Part shown: positions 7,145 to 14,042 of the stretch, in pieces | Layout: each line of letters starts with the position of its first letter | How positions within the stretch are numbered: position 1 is the first letter of the stretch | Origin: Phycisphaerae bacterium | GTDB lineage: Bacteria; Planctomycetota; Phycisphaerae; UBA1845; Fen-1342 | Assembly (NCBI GenBank): GCA_016935035.1 | Contig: JAFGRR010000165.1 | Span: 1-16,945, forward strand | DNA: 16,945 bases | Direction of reading: 5' to 3' | Notes under the pieces: model-generated | The model's input: only the letters and a program-made list of their open reading frames with translations | Database searches by the model: none | Told to the model about the DNA's origin: nothing | Position numbers and translations under genes: made by a program

Positions 7145-7840
7145 GTGCTAGGAAAGCTCTACGGATTACTAGCGGTCCTCTCAATCGCGACACTGCTCGC
7201 GGGCGGCGGCGTTACCGGCTATCTCGCCGCCTCGGGGCAGCTCACGCCCGAACGCATGCAGCTCGTTGGTGAAGTTGTGCGTGGCGAGCACGACGACCTG
7301 CTCGTGCCGGAAGAGGACGCGCCGACCACGCAACCTGCCCTGGAACCCGGCGCGGCGATCGACGCGCGCAAACTCGAGTTACTGCGCGACTCGCTGGGCA
7401 TCCGGCAATTGGCCGACGCGCGGCTGGAGCGGATCTTGAGCGATATCACCGCCCGCCAAAGCCTGCTCGACCAGTCCGTGCAAGACCTGATCGTGCGCGG
7501 CGAACACCTGGACGACGAGAAGACACGTTGGGGTGACGAGCGCGCCAAGCTGCGTAGCGCCGACCTCGACGAGGGTTTCAAGTCCGAGCTCGAGACCATC
7601 GAAAAACTCTCGCCCAAACAGGCCAAGGAACACTTGGTTCGCACCTGGGACGAGAACCCGGCTGACGCGGTGCGCATCGTGCACGCTCTACCGGTCAGCA
7701 AACGACAACGCATACTCGATCAGCTCAAGACGCCGGAGGAACTCGACGTCTTGCACGAACTGCTGGAGCGGTTGCGGCTGATGGAGTTGGACGATACCGC
7801 CCCCACGTCAGGGACGACCACGGGCGACACCACCAATTAG
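7145..7840 (+). CDS. MotE-like flagellar protein with one membrane helix (MgtE-N-type C-terminus)
   Basis: The 231-residue product has an N-terminal membrane helix (about 7-29, rich in L, A and G) followed by a charged, probably coiled-coil region (about 75-160) and a helical C-terminus in which KLSPKQAKEHLVRTWDENPA and LPVSKRQRILDQL resemble the repeating helices of the MgtE N-terminal domain found in MotE. In rhizobia MotE is a periplasmic chaperone for the stator-associated MotC; similar proteins sit between fliJ and fliK in many clusters, as here. GTG 7145 has GAGGT (7132-7136) eight bases before it. The fliK start follows 8 bp after the stop. Family membership is moderately supported and the specific role is inferred from position. 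Confidence 0.6.
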   Translation: MLGKLYGLLAVLSIATLLAGGGVTGYLAASGQLTPERMQLVGEVVRGEHDDLLVPEEDAPTTQPALEPGAAIDARKLELLRDSLGIRQLADARLERILSDITARQSLLDQSVQDLIVRGEHLDDEKTRWGDERAKLRSADLDEGFKSELETIEKLSPKQAKEHLVRTWDENPADAVRIVHALPVSKRQRILDQLKTPEELDVLHELLERLRLMELDDTAPTSGTTTGDTTN

Positions 7841-7848
7841 GTGTTGTC

Positions 7849-9156
7849 ATGCAAATGAACTGGCTGTCGCTCGCGGCCAGTGCCCAGACGGCGCTGGCCA
7901 GCGGCGCGTGCTCGCCCTGGTTGGTCGGGTCCACGACCCTGACACATCAGACCTCCGCGACGCTTGTAGATTCCGGCCACGATAGCGAAGACGACGATAC
8001 AGACGGTCTAACGAGTGCACCGCTGGCGGCGTCAAACGCCGCCATTAACGCGGACAGTATCGTGCGGTCCGAACTGAGCATGGACCCAGGCAGCCGCGCG
8101 TGTCAGCGGCAGGAAAACCGTGCCGCCGGTCGCGCCGATGGCGCTGCACACGCCGCCGAGTTTCGCCAAGCACTAACCGAGGCGACACAGTCCGAGACCG
8201 ACACGGCAAGGGCGTCGGTCAAGCCGGCGGCAGCCGCACCGACGACCGGATCATCATCCCAGGATGCGGCACAAACCGACACGGCACCGGCCGCCGCCGA
8301 GAGTGAGGCGGATGGCAGGCCAAACGCGGCGCGTGGGACCGTCGCACAGAACACCAGTGCCACACCCCCTACCACCACGGCGGCAACACCCGCCGCCGAG
8401 AATGCCGCCAAGGCGACAGTGTCGGTTCCACAAGCCTTGACGAGCACCGACGCGTTGGCGTCGCTCACACGGATACCGACGGCAGCGCCCGCCGTGTCCG
8501 AGATCAGCGCCGCCGCGAACGCGACGACCGGTTCGACGACCAACTCCAGTAGCTCGACTGGCGCGGCAAAGACATCAGGAGATACACAGGCGGTGTCGGG
8601 CATTCGCGCTGCCACGCGCAGTGCGGAGCGTGCGGCGTCGACCACCAAAACCAGCTCGACAGACACCGCCTCGCGCAAGGATGAGACCACGACTGAGCGG
8701 ATTGTGCGCTTTGTGCGAATGCACATTGGCAAGGAAAACTCGCGCGCGACGATGCGTCTGGACCCGCCGGCGCTCGGCAAAATAAGGGTGGATGTGCAAC
8801 AGCAGCAGAATGTGGTCACGTTGCGGATCGATACGCAAAACGATGTGGCACACCGCTTGCTTAGTAATGACCTGGACGAGTTGCGGCACAGCCTGGAGGC
8901 CGCCGGCATACGAGTTGAGCGGCTTGAGGTCAGGCCGCCCGAGGCAGCCGACGCCCGAACCGAATTCGGCTTGCCGCATCAGACTGATCCCGGCCAGGAT
9001 GGCCAAAACGGATCGGCACAATCGAGTGCGGAGCACTCGAACGAGGGAAGGGAATCCCACCAGACGGCGTCATACCTGGACGCCGAGACGGCGGACTTGG
9101 ATGACCGCCTGCCTAATGTGACCACGACGGAGTCGCTGGTGAATTGCCTCGCGTAG
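7849..9156 (+). CDS. fliK: Flagellar hook-length control protein FliK
   Basis: FliK is a secreted ruler that measures the hook and switches export from hook to filament subunits through FlhB. The 435-residue product has a long low-complexity region rich in A, T, S, D and E (about 25-280), as expected for the flexible ruler, and the conserved C-terminal hook domain (about 285-364) with MRLDPPALGKIRVDVQ, matching the family pattern L-x-P-x-x-L-G-x-V-x-V, then LRIDTQNDVAHRLL and LRHSLEAAGIRVERLEV. A charged tail follows. Two ATGs, 7849 and 7855, are possible; AGG at 7839-7841 slightly favours the first. It precedes its functional neighbours flgD and flgE. Confidence 0.92.
   Translation: MQMNWLSLAASAQTALASGACSPWLVGSTTLTHQTSATLVDSGHDSEDDDTDGLTSAPLAASNAAINADSIVRSELSMDPGSRACQRQENRAAGRADGAAHAAEFRQALTEATQSETDTARASVKPAAAAPTTGSSSQDAAQTDTAPAAAESEADGRPNAARGTVAQNTSATPPTTTAATPAAENAAKATVSVPQALTSTDALASLTRIPTAAPAVSEISAAANATTGSTTNSSSSTGAAKTSGDTQAVSGIRAATRSAERAASTTKTSSTDTASRKDETTTERIVRFVRMHIGKENSRATMRLDPPALGKIRVDVQQQQNVVTLRIDTQNDVAHRLLSNDLDELRHSLEAAGIRVERLEVRPPEAADARTEFGLPHQTDPGQDGQNGSAQSSAEHSNEGRESHQTASYLDAETADLDDRLPNVTTTESLVNCLA
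8846..8861 (+). promoter_or_regulatory. Possible internal sigma-54 promoter inside fliK
   Basis: TGGCACA-CCGC-TTGCT matches the sigma-54 consensus except at position seven, with GG (8847-8848) and GC (8859-8860) 12 bp apart. A start near 8872 would lie about 340 bp ahead of flgD. The bases encode conserved FliK residues (DVAHRLL), so chance is a real alternative. Confidence 0.3.
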
Positions 9157-9208
9157 GTCGATGCGGAGCATTGCCCACGCCGGATGAACTGGGAACAAGG
9201 ACCGGATC

Positions 9209-9751
9209 ATGGATATCAGTTCGATCACTGATTCGTCAACGACGTCATCGTCCAGCAGCGGTGTTACGACTCTGTCCAGCGACGAGTTCTACGAACTGCT
9301 CATCACCGAGATGCAGAACCAGGACCCGTTCCAGCCGTCCGACACTTCCGACATGATCAACCAAGTGTCGCAGATCCAGAGCATCCAAGCCAACGGCCAA
9401 CTGTCCGACACGCTTCGGCAGCTTGTCGATCAGCAAACCAACCTCGGAGCCGCGGACCTCATCGGCAAGTACGTCGAGGCCACAACCACCGACGACGATG
9501 GGAACGAGACGCTGACCTCCGGCATCGTGACCGGCGTGCACTTTGGCTCCGACGGCAGTGTCGCGCTCGAACTCGACACCGGCATGACGGTCTCCGCCGA
9601 GAACGTCGACTTCGTTTCCACGCTGGAACAGCTCGAAACGATGTATGGCACCGACGGTACGGACGAGACAAACAGCACCTCGACCACGGACAAGTCCTCG
9701 ACGACCGCCAAGCCGAGCTGGCTGACGTTGGATGGATCGCTACAACTGTAA
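9209..9751 (+). CDS. flgD: Flagellar hook cap (hook assembly) protein FlgD
   Basis: FlgD caps the growing hook and guides FlgE subunits into place. The 180-residue product starts with a Ser/Thr-rich segment, then the family signature FYELLITEMQNQDP (27-40), followed by the conserved helix with TSDMINQVSQIQSIQ and the LGAADLIGKYVEA motif that opens the beta-domain. It is shorter than the ~230 residues of enteric FlgD: the Tudor-like part appears present (to about residue 135) but the FnIII-like part is missing and replaced by a Thr/Ser-rich tail, which is common outside enterics. AAGGA about 8 bases upstream supports the ATG. It lies 56 bp before flgE. Confidence 0.93.
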   Translation: MDISSITDSSTTSSSSSGVTTLSSDEFYELLITEMQNQDPFQPSDTSDMINQVSQIQSIQANGQLSDTLRQLVDQQTNLGAADLIGKYVEATTTDDDGNETLTSGIVTGVHFGSDGSVALELDTGMTVSAENVDFVSTLEQLETMYGTDGTDETNSTSTTDKSSTTAKPSWLTLDGSLQL

Positions 9752-9807
9752 GCCTCGACTTACCTCGCAGTCGCCGCGTCGGCGCGCCACCGCGATGGAG
9801 AACGACC

Positions 9808-11487
9808 ATGGGTTTGACGTCGTCACTTTACACGGGCATGAGCGGTCTGACGGCCAATCAGGAACGCATTGACACGATTGGCAACAATATCGCGAACGTG
9901 AATACCACCGCCTTCAAGGGTTCGCGCACACTCTTCCAGACGCAGTTCTACGAAACCTACTCGACTGGAACACGCCCCAGCGATGTAACAGGCGGCGTCA
10001 ATCCCATGCAGGTCGGCCACGGCGTCCTGGTCGGCACGACCCAGCGAAACCTGAGCGGCGGGCCGATCGAGACGACCGGGCTAACCAGCGATCTTGCCAT
10101 CGATGGCAACGGCTTCTTCATGGTTCGCACCGGCGACAACGAGATCAGCTACACGCGCGACGGGGCCTTCACTCTCGACTCAAACAACCAACTCGTCAGC
10201 ATCGACGGATACAACGTGCGCGGCTACGGCGTCGACGCGGAGCACAACGTCGACCCGACCGGCCTTGTGGACATCGTGATACCGCTCGGCACCACTACCA
10301 CGGCACATTCGACCACGGACGTCAGCCTGGACGGCGATTTGAGTGCCGCCGGCACGATCGCGACGACGTCATCGGAGAGCATCTCACAGAAGATGGTCAG
10401 CAGTGCGGGCGATGCGACTGCCGACACGGCGCTGACTGACCTGCGATCGGCCAATGATGAAGCCAGCGTGCTGTTCGCCGCCGGCGACACGATCACAATC
10501 TCGGGCGCCACGAAGGGCGGACGCGAGGTCGGCGATGCCACCTTCGTGGTGGGCACGGATGGCAATACGCTGGGCGATTTCGCCACCTGGTTGGAGAACA
10601 CGCTCGGCATTCAGACCTCCGACGGTCTACCCGGTGAGCCCGGCGTCACGATCGAGGAGGGCGCCCTGGTCATCCGCGGCAACGCCGGCGAGCCCAACAG
10701 CATCACAATCAGCAGCAACGACATCGTCAGCACGAACGAGACCGCCGCCCTGCCGTTCCAGTTCTCGCAGAACGCCGAGTCCGACGGCAGTGGCGTCTAC
10801 ACCGGCTTCACCGTGTATGACTCACTGGGCACCCCCGTCCAGGTGCAGGTGACGTTCACACTCGAGGAGACGCCTGACCAGGGACCGGTGTGGCGGTTCT
10901 ATGTCGAGTCGGCCGACGCCAGCGGCCCCACCGGCGCGCTCGGCACCGGGACCGTGGCCTTTGACAACGATGGAAATGTGCGCGAGGTCACCGGCGACCA
11001 GGTCACGCTCAGCCGCGCCGACACCGGCGCCGCCACACCGCTGACGTTCGCGCTCGATTTCGCCAGCATTCACGGCCTGTCGACGGCGTCGTCCAGCGTC
11101 ATCATGTCTGAGCAGAACGGCTATCCGCCCGGGACACTCAGCGGGTATTCGATCGGCGACGACGGCCTTATCGAGGGCACCTACACCAACGGGCTGTCTG
11201 AAACGCTCGGGCAGATCGCTCTGGCCGTGTTTCCCAACGCCGAGGGACTCGTGGCGCTCAATGACAACCTCTTCGCGTCGGGCGCGAATTCGGGCGAGAT
11301 GACAGTCACGCTGCCCGGTGAGTTCGGCTCCGGGACCATACACAGTGGTGCTCTGGAAATGTCGAACGTGGACCTCAGCGAACAGTTCATCGGACTGGTA
11401 GGGGCCAGCACCGGCTTCCAAGCATCCAGCCGCGTCATCACCGTCAGCAGCGACATGCTCGACCAACTGCTGCTGCTCATCCGATAG
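9808..11487 (+). CDS. flgE: Flagellar hook protein FlgE
   Basis: FlgE polymerises into the curved hook that joins rod and filament. The 559-residue product has the N-terminal rod/hook helix with GNNIANVNTTAFKGSR (25-40), the FlgE core (FLAIDG-like LAIDGNGFFMV, then RDGAFTLDSNNQLVS) and the C-terminal helix (LEMSNVDLSEQFIGLVGAST, GFQASSRVI). Residues about 225-300 (GDTITISG..., then NSITISSND) form an inserted surface domain that resembles the flagellin/hook IN repeat, so it is larger than enteric FlgE (~400) but usual for the bacteria with this gene order. GGAG at 9797-9800 supports the ATG. It follows flgD and precedes flbD, the standard order. Confidence 0.95.
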   Translation: MGLTSSLYTGMSGLTANQERIDTIGNNIANVNTTAFKGSRTLFQTQFYETYSTGTRPSDVTGGVNPMQVGHGVLVGTTQRNLSGGPIETTGLTSDLAIDGNGFFMVRTGDNEISYTRDGAFTLDSNNQLVSIDGYNVRGYGVDAEHNVDPTGLVDIVIPLGTTTTAHSTTDVSLDGDLSAAGTIATTSSESISQKMVSSAGDATADTALTDLRSANDEASVLFAAGDTITISGATKGGREVGDATFVVGTDGNTLGDFATWLENTLGIQTSDGLPGEPGVTIEEGALVIRGNAGEPNSITISSNDIVSTNETAALPFQFSQNAESDGSGVYTGFTVYDSLGTPVQVQVTFTLEETPDQGPVWRFYVESADASGPTGALGTGTVAFDNDGNVREVTGDQVTLSRADTGAATPLTFALDFASIHGLSTASSSVIMSEQNGYPPGTLSGYSIGDDGLIEGTYTNGLSETLGQIALAVFPNAEGLVALNDNLFASGANSGEMTVTLPGEFGSGTIHSGALEMSNVDLSEQFIGLVGASTGFQASSRVITVSSDMLDQLLLLIR

Positions 11488-11510
11488 CGGCCTGACGCGA
11501 GGGCTCTAGC

Positions 11511-11705
11511 ATGATCCGTCTGACGCGTCTGAACGGCCGGGTGTTCGTGCTCAACGCGGAGCACATCAAAACCATCGAGGAGACACCCGACACCACCATT
11601 ACACTCGTCAACGGCGAACAGTTCATGGTCAAGGAGGACCTCATCGTCGTCGTGCGGCGGGCGATCGAGTACACGCGGTCGGTGCGGACGTTTCGGGTAG
11701 AGTAA
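11511..11705 (+). CDS. flbD: FlbD/SwrD family flagellar protein
   Basis: The 64-residue product begins MIRLTRLNGRVFVLNAEHI and contains ETPDTTITLVNGEQFMVKE, both features of the small FlbD family, whose Bacillus member SwrD increases motor torque, probably through the stator. In Bacillus and many other phyla it is encoded between flgE and fliL, exactly its position here, 23 bp after flgE. This is unrelated to the NtrC-type activator also called FlbD in Caulobacter. The gene is complete and the family match is strong. The MotA and MotB genes that often follow it are absent. Confidence 0.92.
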   Translation: MIRLTRLNGRVFVLNAEHIKTIEETPDTTITLVNGEQFMVKEDLIVVVRRAIEYTRSVRTFRVE

Positions 11706-11878
11706 TGAGGGCGTCGGGACTGCGCGGCTCGCGCAACGGCTGCCCGGTGACCAGGGAGTGTCCGATAACACTTCGCCATTCAACTTACCACCCACACCGG
11801 GCTGAATCCCTTACGCGCAAACGTCGATAACCCTATTAACCGGTCTGTTGATGGTTGTTATGTGAGGGACGATGCGCC
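11706..11878 (+). other. flbD-fliL gap, AT-richer, where motAB often lie
   Basis: This 173-bp gap contains no gene that I can support. It starts with a GC-rich 6-bp hairpin (TGCGCG 11721-11726, CGCGCA 11730-11735), and from about 11760 becomes visibly richer in A and T than its neighbours. CCGATAA (11762-11768) and TCGATAA (11826-11832 region) resemble the -10 box of flagellar sigma-28 promoters, but no TAAA -35 element is at the right distance, so a promoter is only a weak possibility. GAGGGA at 11864-11869 is the ribosome site for fliL. Confidence 0.35.
11864..11869 (+). promoter_or_regulatory. Ribosome binding site deciding the fliL start
   Basis: GAGGGA lies nine bases before the ATG at 11879. 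The upstream in-frame TTG at 11855 has no such site and would add eight unrelated residues, so ATG 11879 is preferred. Confidence 0.65.
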
Positions 11879-12400
11879 ATGGCGGCTGATGAAGCAACGA
11901 CAGCACCGAAGGCGTCCAAGGGATCGATGATGACCCTGATACTCGTGCTGGGCGTCGCCCTGCTCGAGGCAGCGGGGTTTTTCGTCGCAATTAAAGTTTT
12001 CGGCGGCGGAGCCGAGGCCACGTATGGCCAGGACCAACACGCCATCGCCGACGCGGACGCCGCCGACGCACCAACGGCCGAGATCCCCCTTCTGGTCGGA
12101 TGCCGGGTCCCTAACTCCAAGAGCGGCAAGACCGTGATCTACGATTTTGACATCACGGTGGTGGTGCCGGCGGACAACGAGGAACGCAAGGCGGAGATCG
12201 AGAAGGCCATCAGCAGTCGGCAGGCTGAGATCACCGATCGCGTCGCGCAGGTTTTCCGCAGCGAAAGCCCACGCGTGCTCAGCGAGGACGACCTCCGCAC
12301 ACTCAGGCTACAACTACATCAGGTGATTACCGAAGTGCTGCGCGATCCGGACGCGATCGTGCGCATTCTGATTCCGCGCTGTGTGCCGATCGGCGGCTAA
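11879..12400 (+). CDS. fliL: Flagellar basal body-associated protein FliL
   Basis: FliL is a single-pass inner-membrane protein that surrounds or stabilises the MotA/MotB stator near the rotor. The 173-residue product has a short cytoplasmic N-terminus, one membrane helix (about 17-41, MMTLILVLGVALLEAAGFF) and a periplasmic stomatin-like domain. The family C-terminal features are visible: a RQAEITDRVAQVF helix, LRTLRLQLHQVITEVL and the ending VRILIPRCV near the usual fliL C-terminal strand. Similarity is moderate, and position after flbD and before the switch gene adds weight. Confidence 0.85.
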   Translation: MAADEATTAPKASKGSMMTLILVLGVALLEAAGFFVAIKVFGGGAEATYGQDQHAIADADAADAPTAEIPLLVGCRVPNSKSGKTVIYDFDITVVVPADNEERKAEIEKAISSRQAEITDRVAQVFRSESPRVLSEDDLRTLRLQLHQVITEVLRDPDAIVRILIPRCVPIGG

Positions 12401-12460
12401 CAGACGCCCGTCCAGCCCCGGTCAGGATGACCAACCGCCGCAAAGGGAAGTGCAAAGCTG

Positions 12461-13222
12461 ATGGCTGACGAAGAGAACACCACACAGAATTCCGAGGACG
12501 AGATCCAGGACCAGGCACCGGCAGAACCGGAACAGCCGACGTCCGACAGTTCTGTGGCGGAAACCCAAATGCCAGACGACGCGCCGGCCACCGAAACACC
12601 GGCCACAAGCGAAACCAGCAATCCCATTGGGCTTGATCAAGCTGAACTGGACGCCCTAATGCAAGCGCAGGGCATGACTAACAGCGTGCCCAAGGCAGAG
12701 GCGTCGACGGATCAGACGGTGGACGACATCGAGGCCGAGATGGCCGCCGCCATCGCCGCTGAGTCCGCGGCAGGCGTGCCGGACGATATCGCCGCCGAGA
12801 TGGCCGCGGCCATAGTGGCCGAATCCGTTGGCCAGACCTCCGGCGAAACCGCGGAGACGGCGGAACCGAAGGGGCCGGCGTTGATCGGCGGCGCGGTGAA
12901 CCACATTTCCACCGACGGCGCGGCCACCTTTGACCTACCGCCGCTGGATGTACCCGGTGCCGGACAGCTCTCGGCCATGGACCTGCTCGACGATGTCGAG
13001 TTGAACGTGAAGATCGAGTTGGGCCGAACCGAGATGTACATCGAGGATGTGCTTCAGCTTGGCATGGGTTCGGTGGTCGAGCTGGACAAGCTGGCCGGCG
13101 ACCCGGTCGACATCTTCGTCAACGAGCAGCTCATCGCACGCGGTGAAGTGCTTGTGCTCAATGACAGCTTCTGCGTTCGCATCAACGACATTCTGACGCC
13201 CGTGCCCGAGACCGAAGCCTGA
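12461..13222 (+). CDS. fliN: FliN-like motor switch protein with a long N-terminal extension carrying a FliM/FliY-type CheY-binding motif
   Basis: The C-terminal ~85 residues (about 167-250) are a standard FliN/SpoA domain: LLDDVELNVKIELGRTEM, then IEDVLQLGMGSVVELDKLAG, VDIFVNEQLIARGEV and VRINDIL. FliN builds the lower C-ring and helps dock FliH. The 253-residue length is well above the ~80-140 of typical FliN. The extension is acidic and Ala/Thr-rich; residues 58-67 (LDQAELDALM) match the FliM/FliY N-terminal CheY-binding pattern L-S-Q-x-E-I-D-A-L-L, and residues 88-127 are two copies of a 20-residue unit. The CheC-like middle domain of FliM or FliY is not present. Its last base is shared with the start of fliO (TGATG). 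FliY-without-CheC is an alternative name. Confidence 0.88.
   Translation: MADEENTTQNSEDEIQDQAPAEPEQPTSDSSVAETQMPDDAPATETPATSETSNPIGLDQAELDALMQAQGMTNSVPKAEASTDQTVDDIEAEMAAAIAAESAAGVPDDIAAEMAAAIVAESVGQTSGETAETAEPKGPALIGGAVNHISTDGAATFDLPPLDVPGAGQLSAMDLLDDVELNVKIELGRTEMYIEDVLQLGMGSVVELDKLAGDPVDIFVNEQLIARGEVLVLNDSFCVRINDILTPVPETEA
12722..12841 (+). repeat. Tandem 60-bp repeat in the fliN-like gene
   Basis: Two adjacent 60-bp units, 12722-12781 and 12782-12841, encode residues 88-107 and 108-127. They start DDIEAEMAAAIAAES and DDIAAEMAAAIVAES, with 13 of these 15 residues shared; the last five of each unit differ. Third-base differences show the duplication is not very recent. Confidence 0.85.
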
Positions 13223-13953
13223 TGGCGATGCGCGCATACACCACCATGATCGCTCTGGCGATCCTGCTTTGTGCCGCGCCGGTCGGCGCGGCGTCGGACG
13301 ACGAGACCGCGACGCCGGCGGAAGATACCTCGTCACCGGGGCTGCTGACACTCGGCGACGATACGTGGTACGAGCCGGATGCCGCCGTCGAGCAGGCTCC
13401 CCACGACCAGCCCTTGCAGCGACGTTCCTCCAGCGATGATCGGCGCGTGATCGGCGCGAACACCAACAGTAGCGGCGGCTGGCTGCGCACGGTGGGCTCG
13501 CTGGCGGCCGTCGTCGCGCTGATCGTGCTGCTGCTCTGGGGCTATCGCATGATCGGCGGCGCGGGCCAGCGCCTGACCATCTGGGGCCGCACACGCCAGC
13601 CGTTTCTGATCGACATCGTGGCCAAGACACCGCTGTCCAACAAACAGTCCATCTGTCTGGTGCGCGTCGGTTCACGGCTGGTGCTCGTCGGTGTCTGCCC
13701 CGAGTCAATGAACCGACTGGATGTCATCGAGGACGAGAATCTGGCGGCCCGGCTGCTGGGACAGGCCGCGGCTCAGCGGGGCGACAGCCATTCCGCCGAG
13801 TTCAACCAGTGCCTCTCCAGTGAATCGGATATGTACACCAGCGCCGCCGGATCGTCCTCCGGCAACACCGGCGCGGCGACACGAGTCGTCGCCGCACGCG
13901 ACGTGCTCGGCGGTGTGATTGCGAATCTGCGATCAAAGCTCCGCAGCGTGTAG
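13222..13953 (+). CDS. fliO: Flagellar biosynthesis protein FliO
   Basis: FliO assists assembly of the FliP ring in the export gate. The 243-residue product starts with a likely signal peptide (about 1-23, MIALAILLCAAPVGA), a short acidic extracytoplasmic segment, a membrane helix (about 87-107, VGSLAAVVALIVLLLWGY) and a cytoplasmic FliO domain (about 110-175) with IDIVAKTPLSNKQSICLVRV, GSRLVLVGV and ENLAARLLGQ, all characteristic. A variable tail follows. It begins at the ATG overlapping the fliN stop by one base; an in-frame ATG at 13228 is an alternative. Confidence 0.9.
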   Translation: MAMRAYTTMIALAILLCAAPVGAASDDETATPAEDTSSPGLLTLGDDTWYEPDAAVEQAPHDQPLQRRSSSDDRRVIGANTNSSGGWLRTVGSLAAVVALIVLLLWGYRMIGGAGQRLTIWGRTRQPFLIDIVAKTPLSNKQSICLVRVGSRLVLVGVCPESMNRLDVIEDENLAARLLGQAAAQRGDSHSAEFNQCLSSESDMYTSAAGSSSGNTGAATRVVAARDVLGGVIANLRSKLRSV

Positions 13954-14042
13954 GTCGCGGCCAGAGACACGCATTGCTCGTGAGAGCAGCGGCACAAGGA
14001 CGCGGCAGGACGCCGCCGACGTAAGACGCCAGGGAAGGCTGC
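13954..14042 (+). other. fliO-fliP gap with a small hairpin
   Basis: TTGCTC (13974-13979) pairs with GAGCAG (13984-13989) around a GTGA loop. The surrounding bases (GCATTGCTC...GAGCAGCGGCAC) resemble the third hairpin of the fliP-fliQ gap (GCACTGCTC...GAGCAGTGGCAC), so the two may belong to one repeat family. AGGGAAGG at 14031-14038 is the fliP ribosome site. Confidence 0.4.

Noticed and set aside
11855..11878. TTG at 11855 as the fliL start
   Set aside because: The GAGGGA site at 11864-11869 fits the ATG at 11879, and the extra residues have no FliL character.
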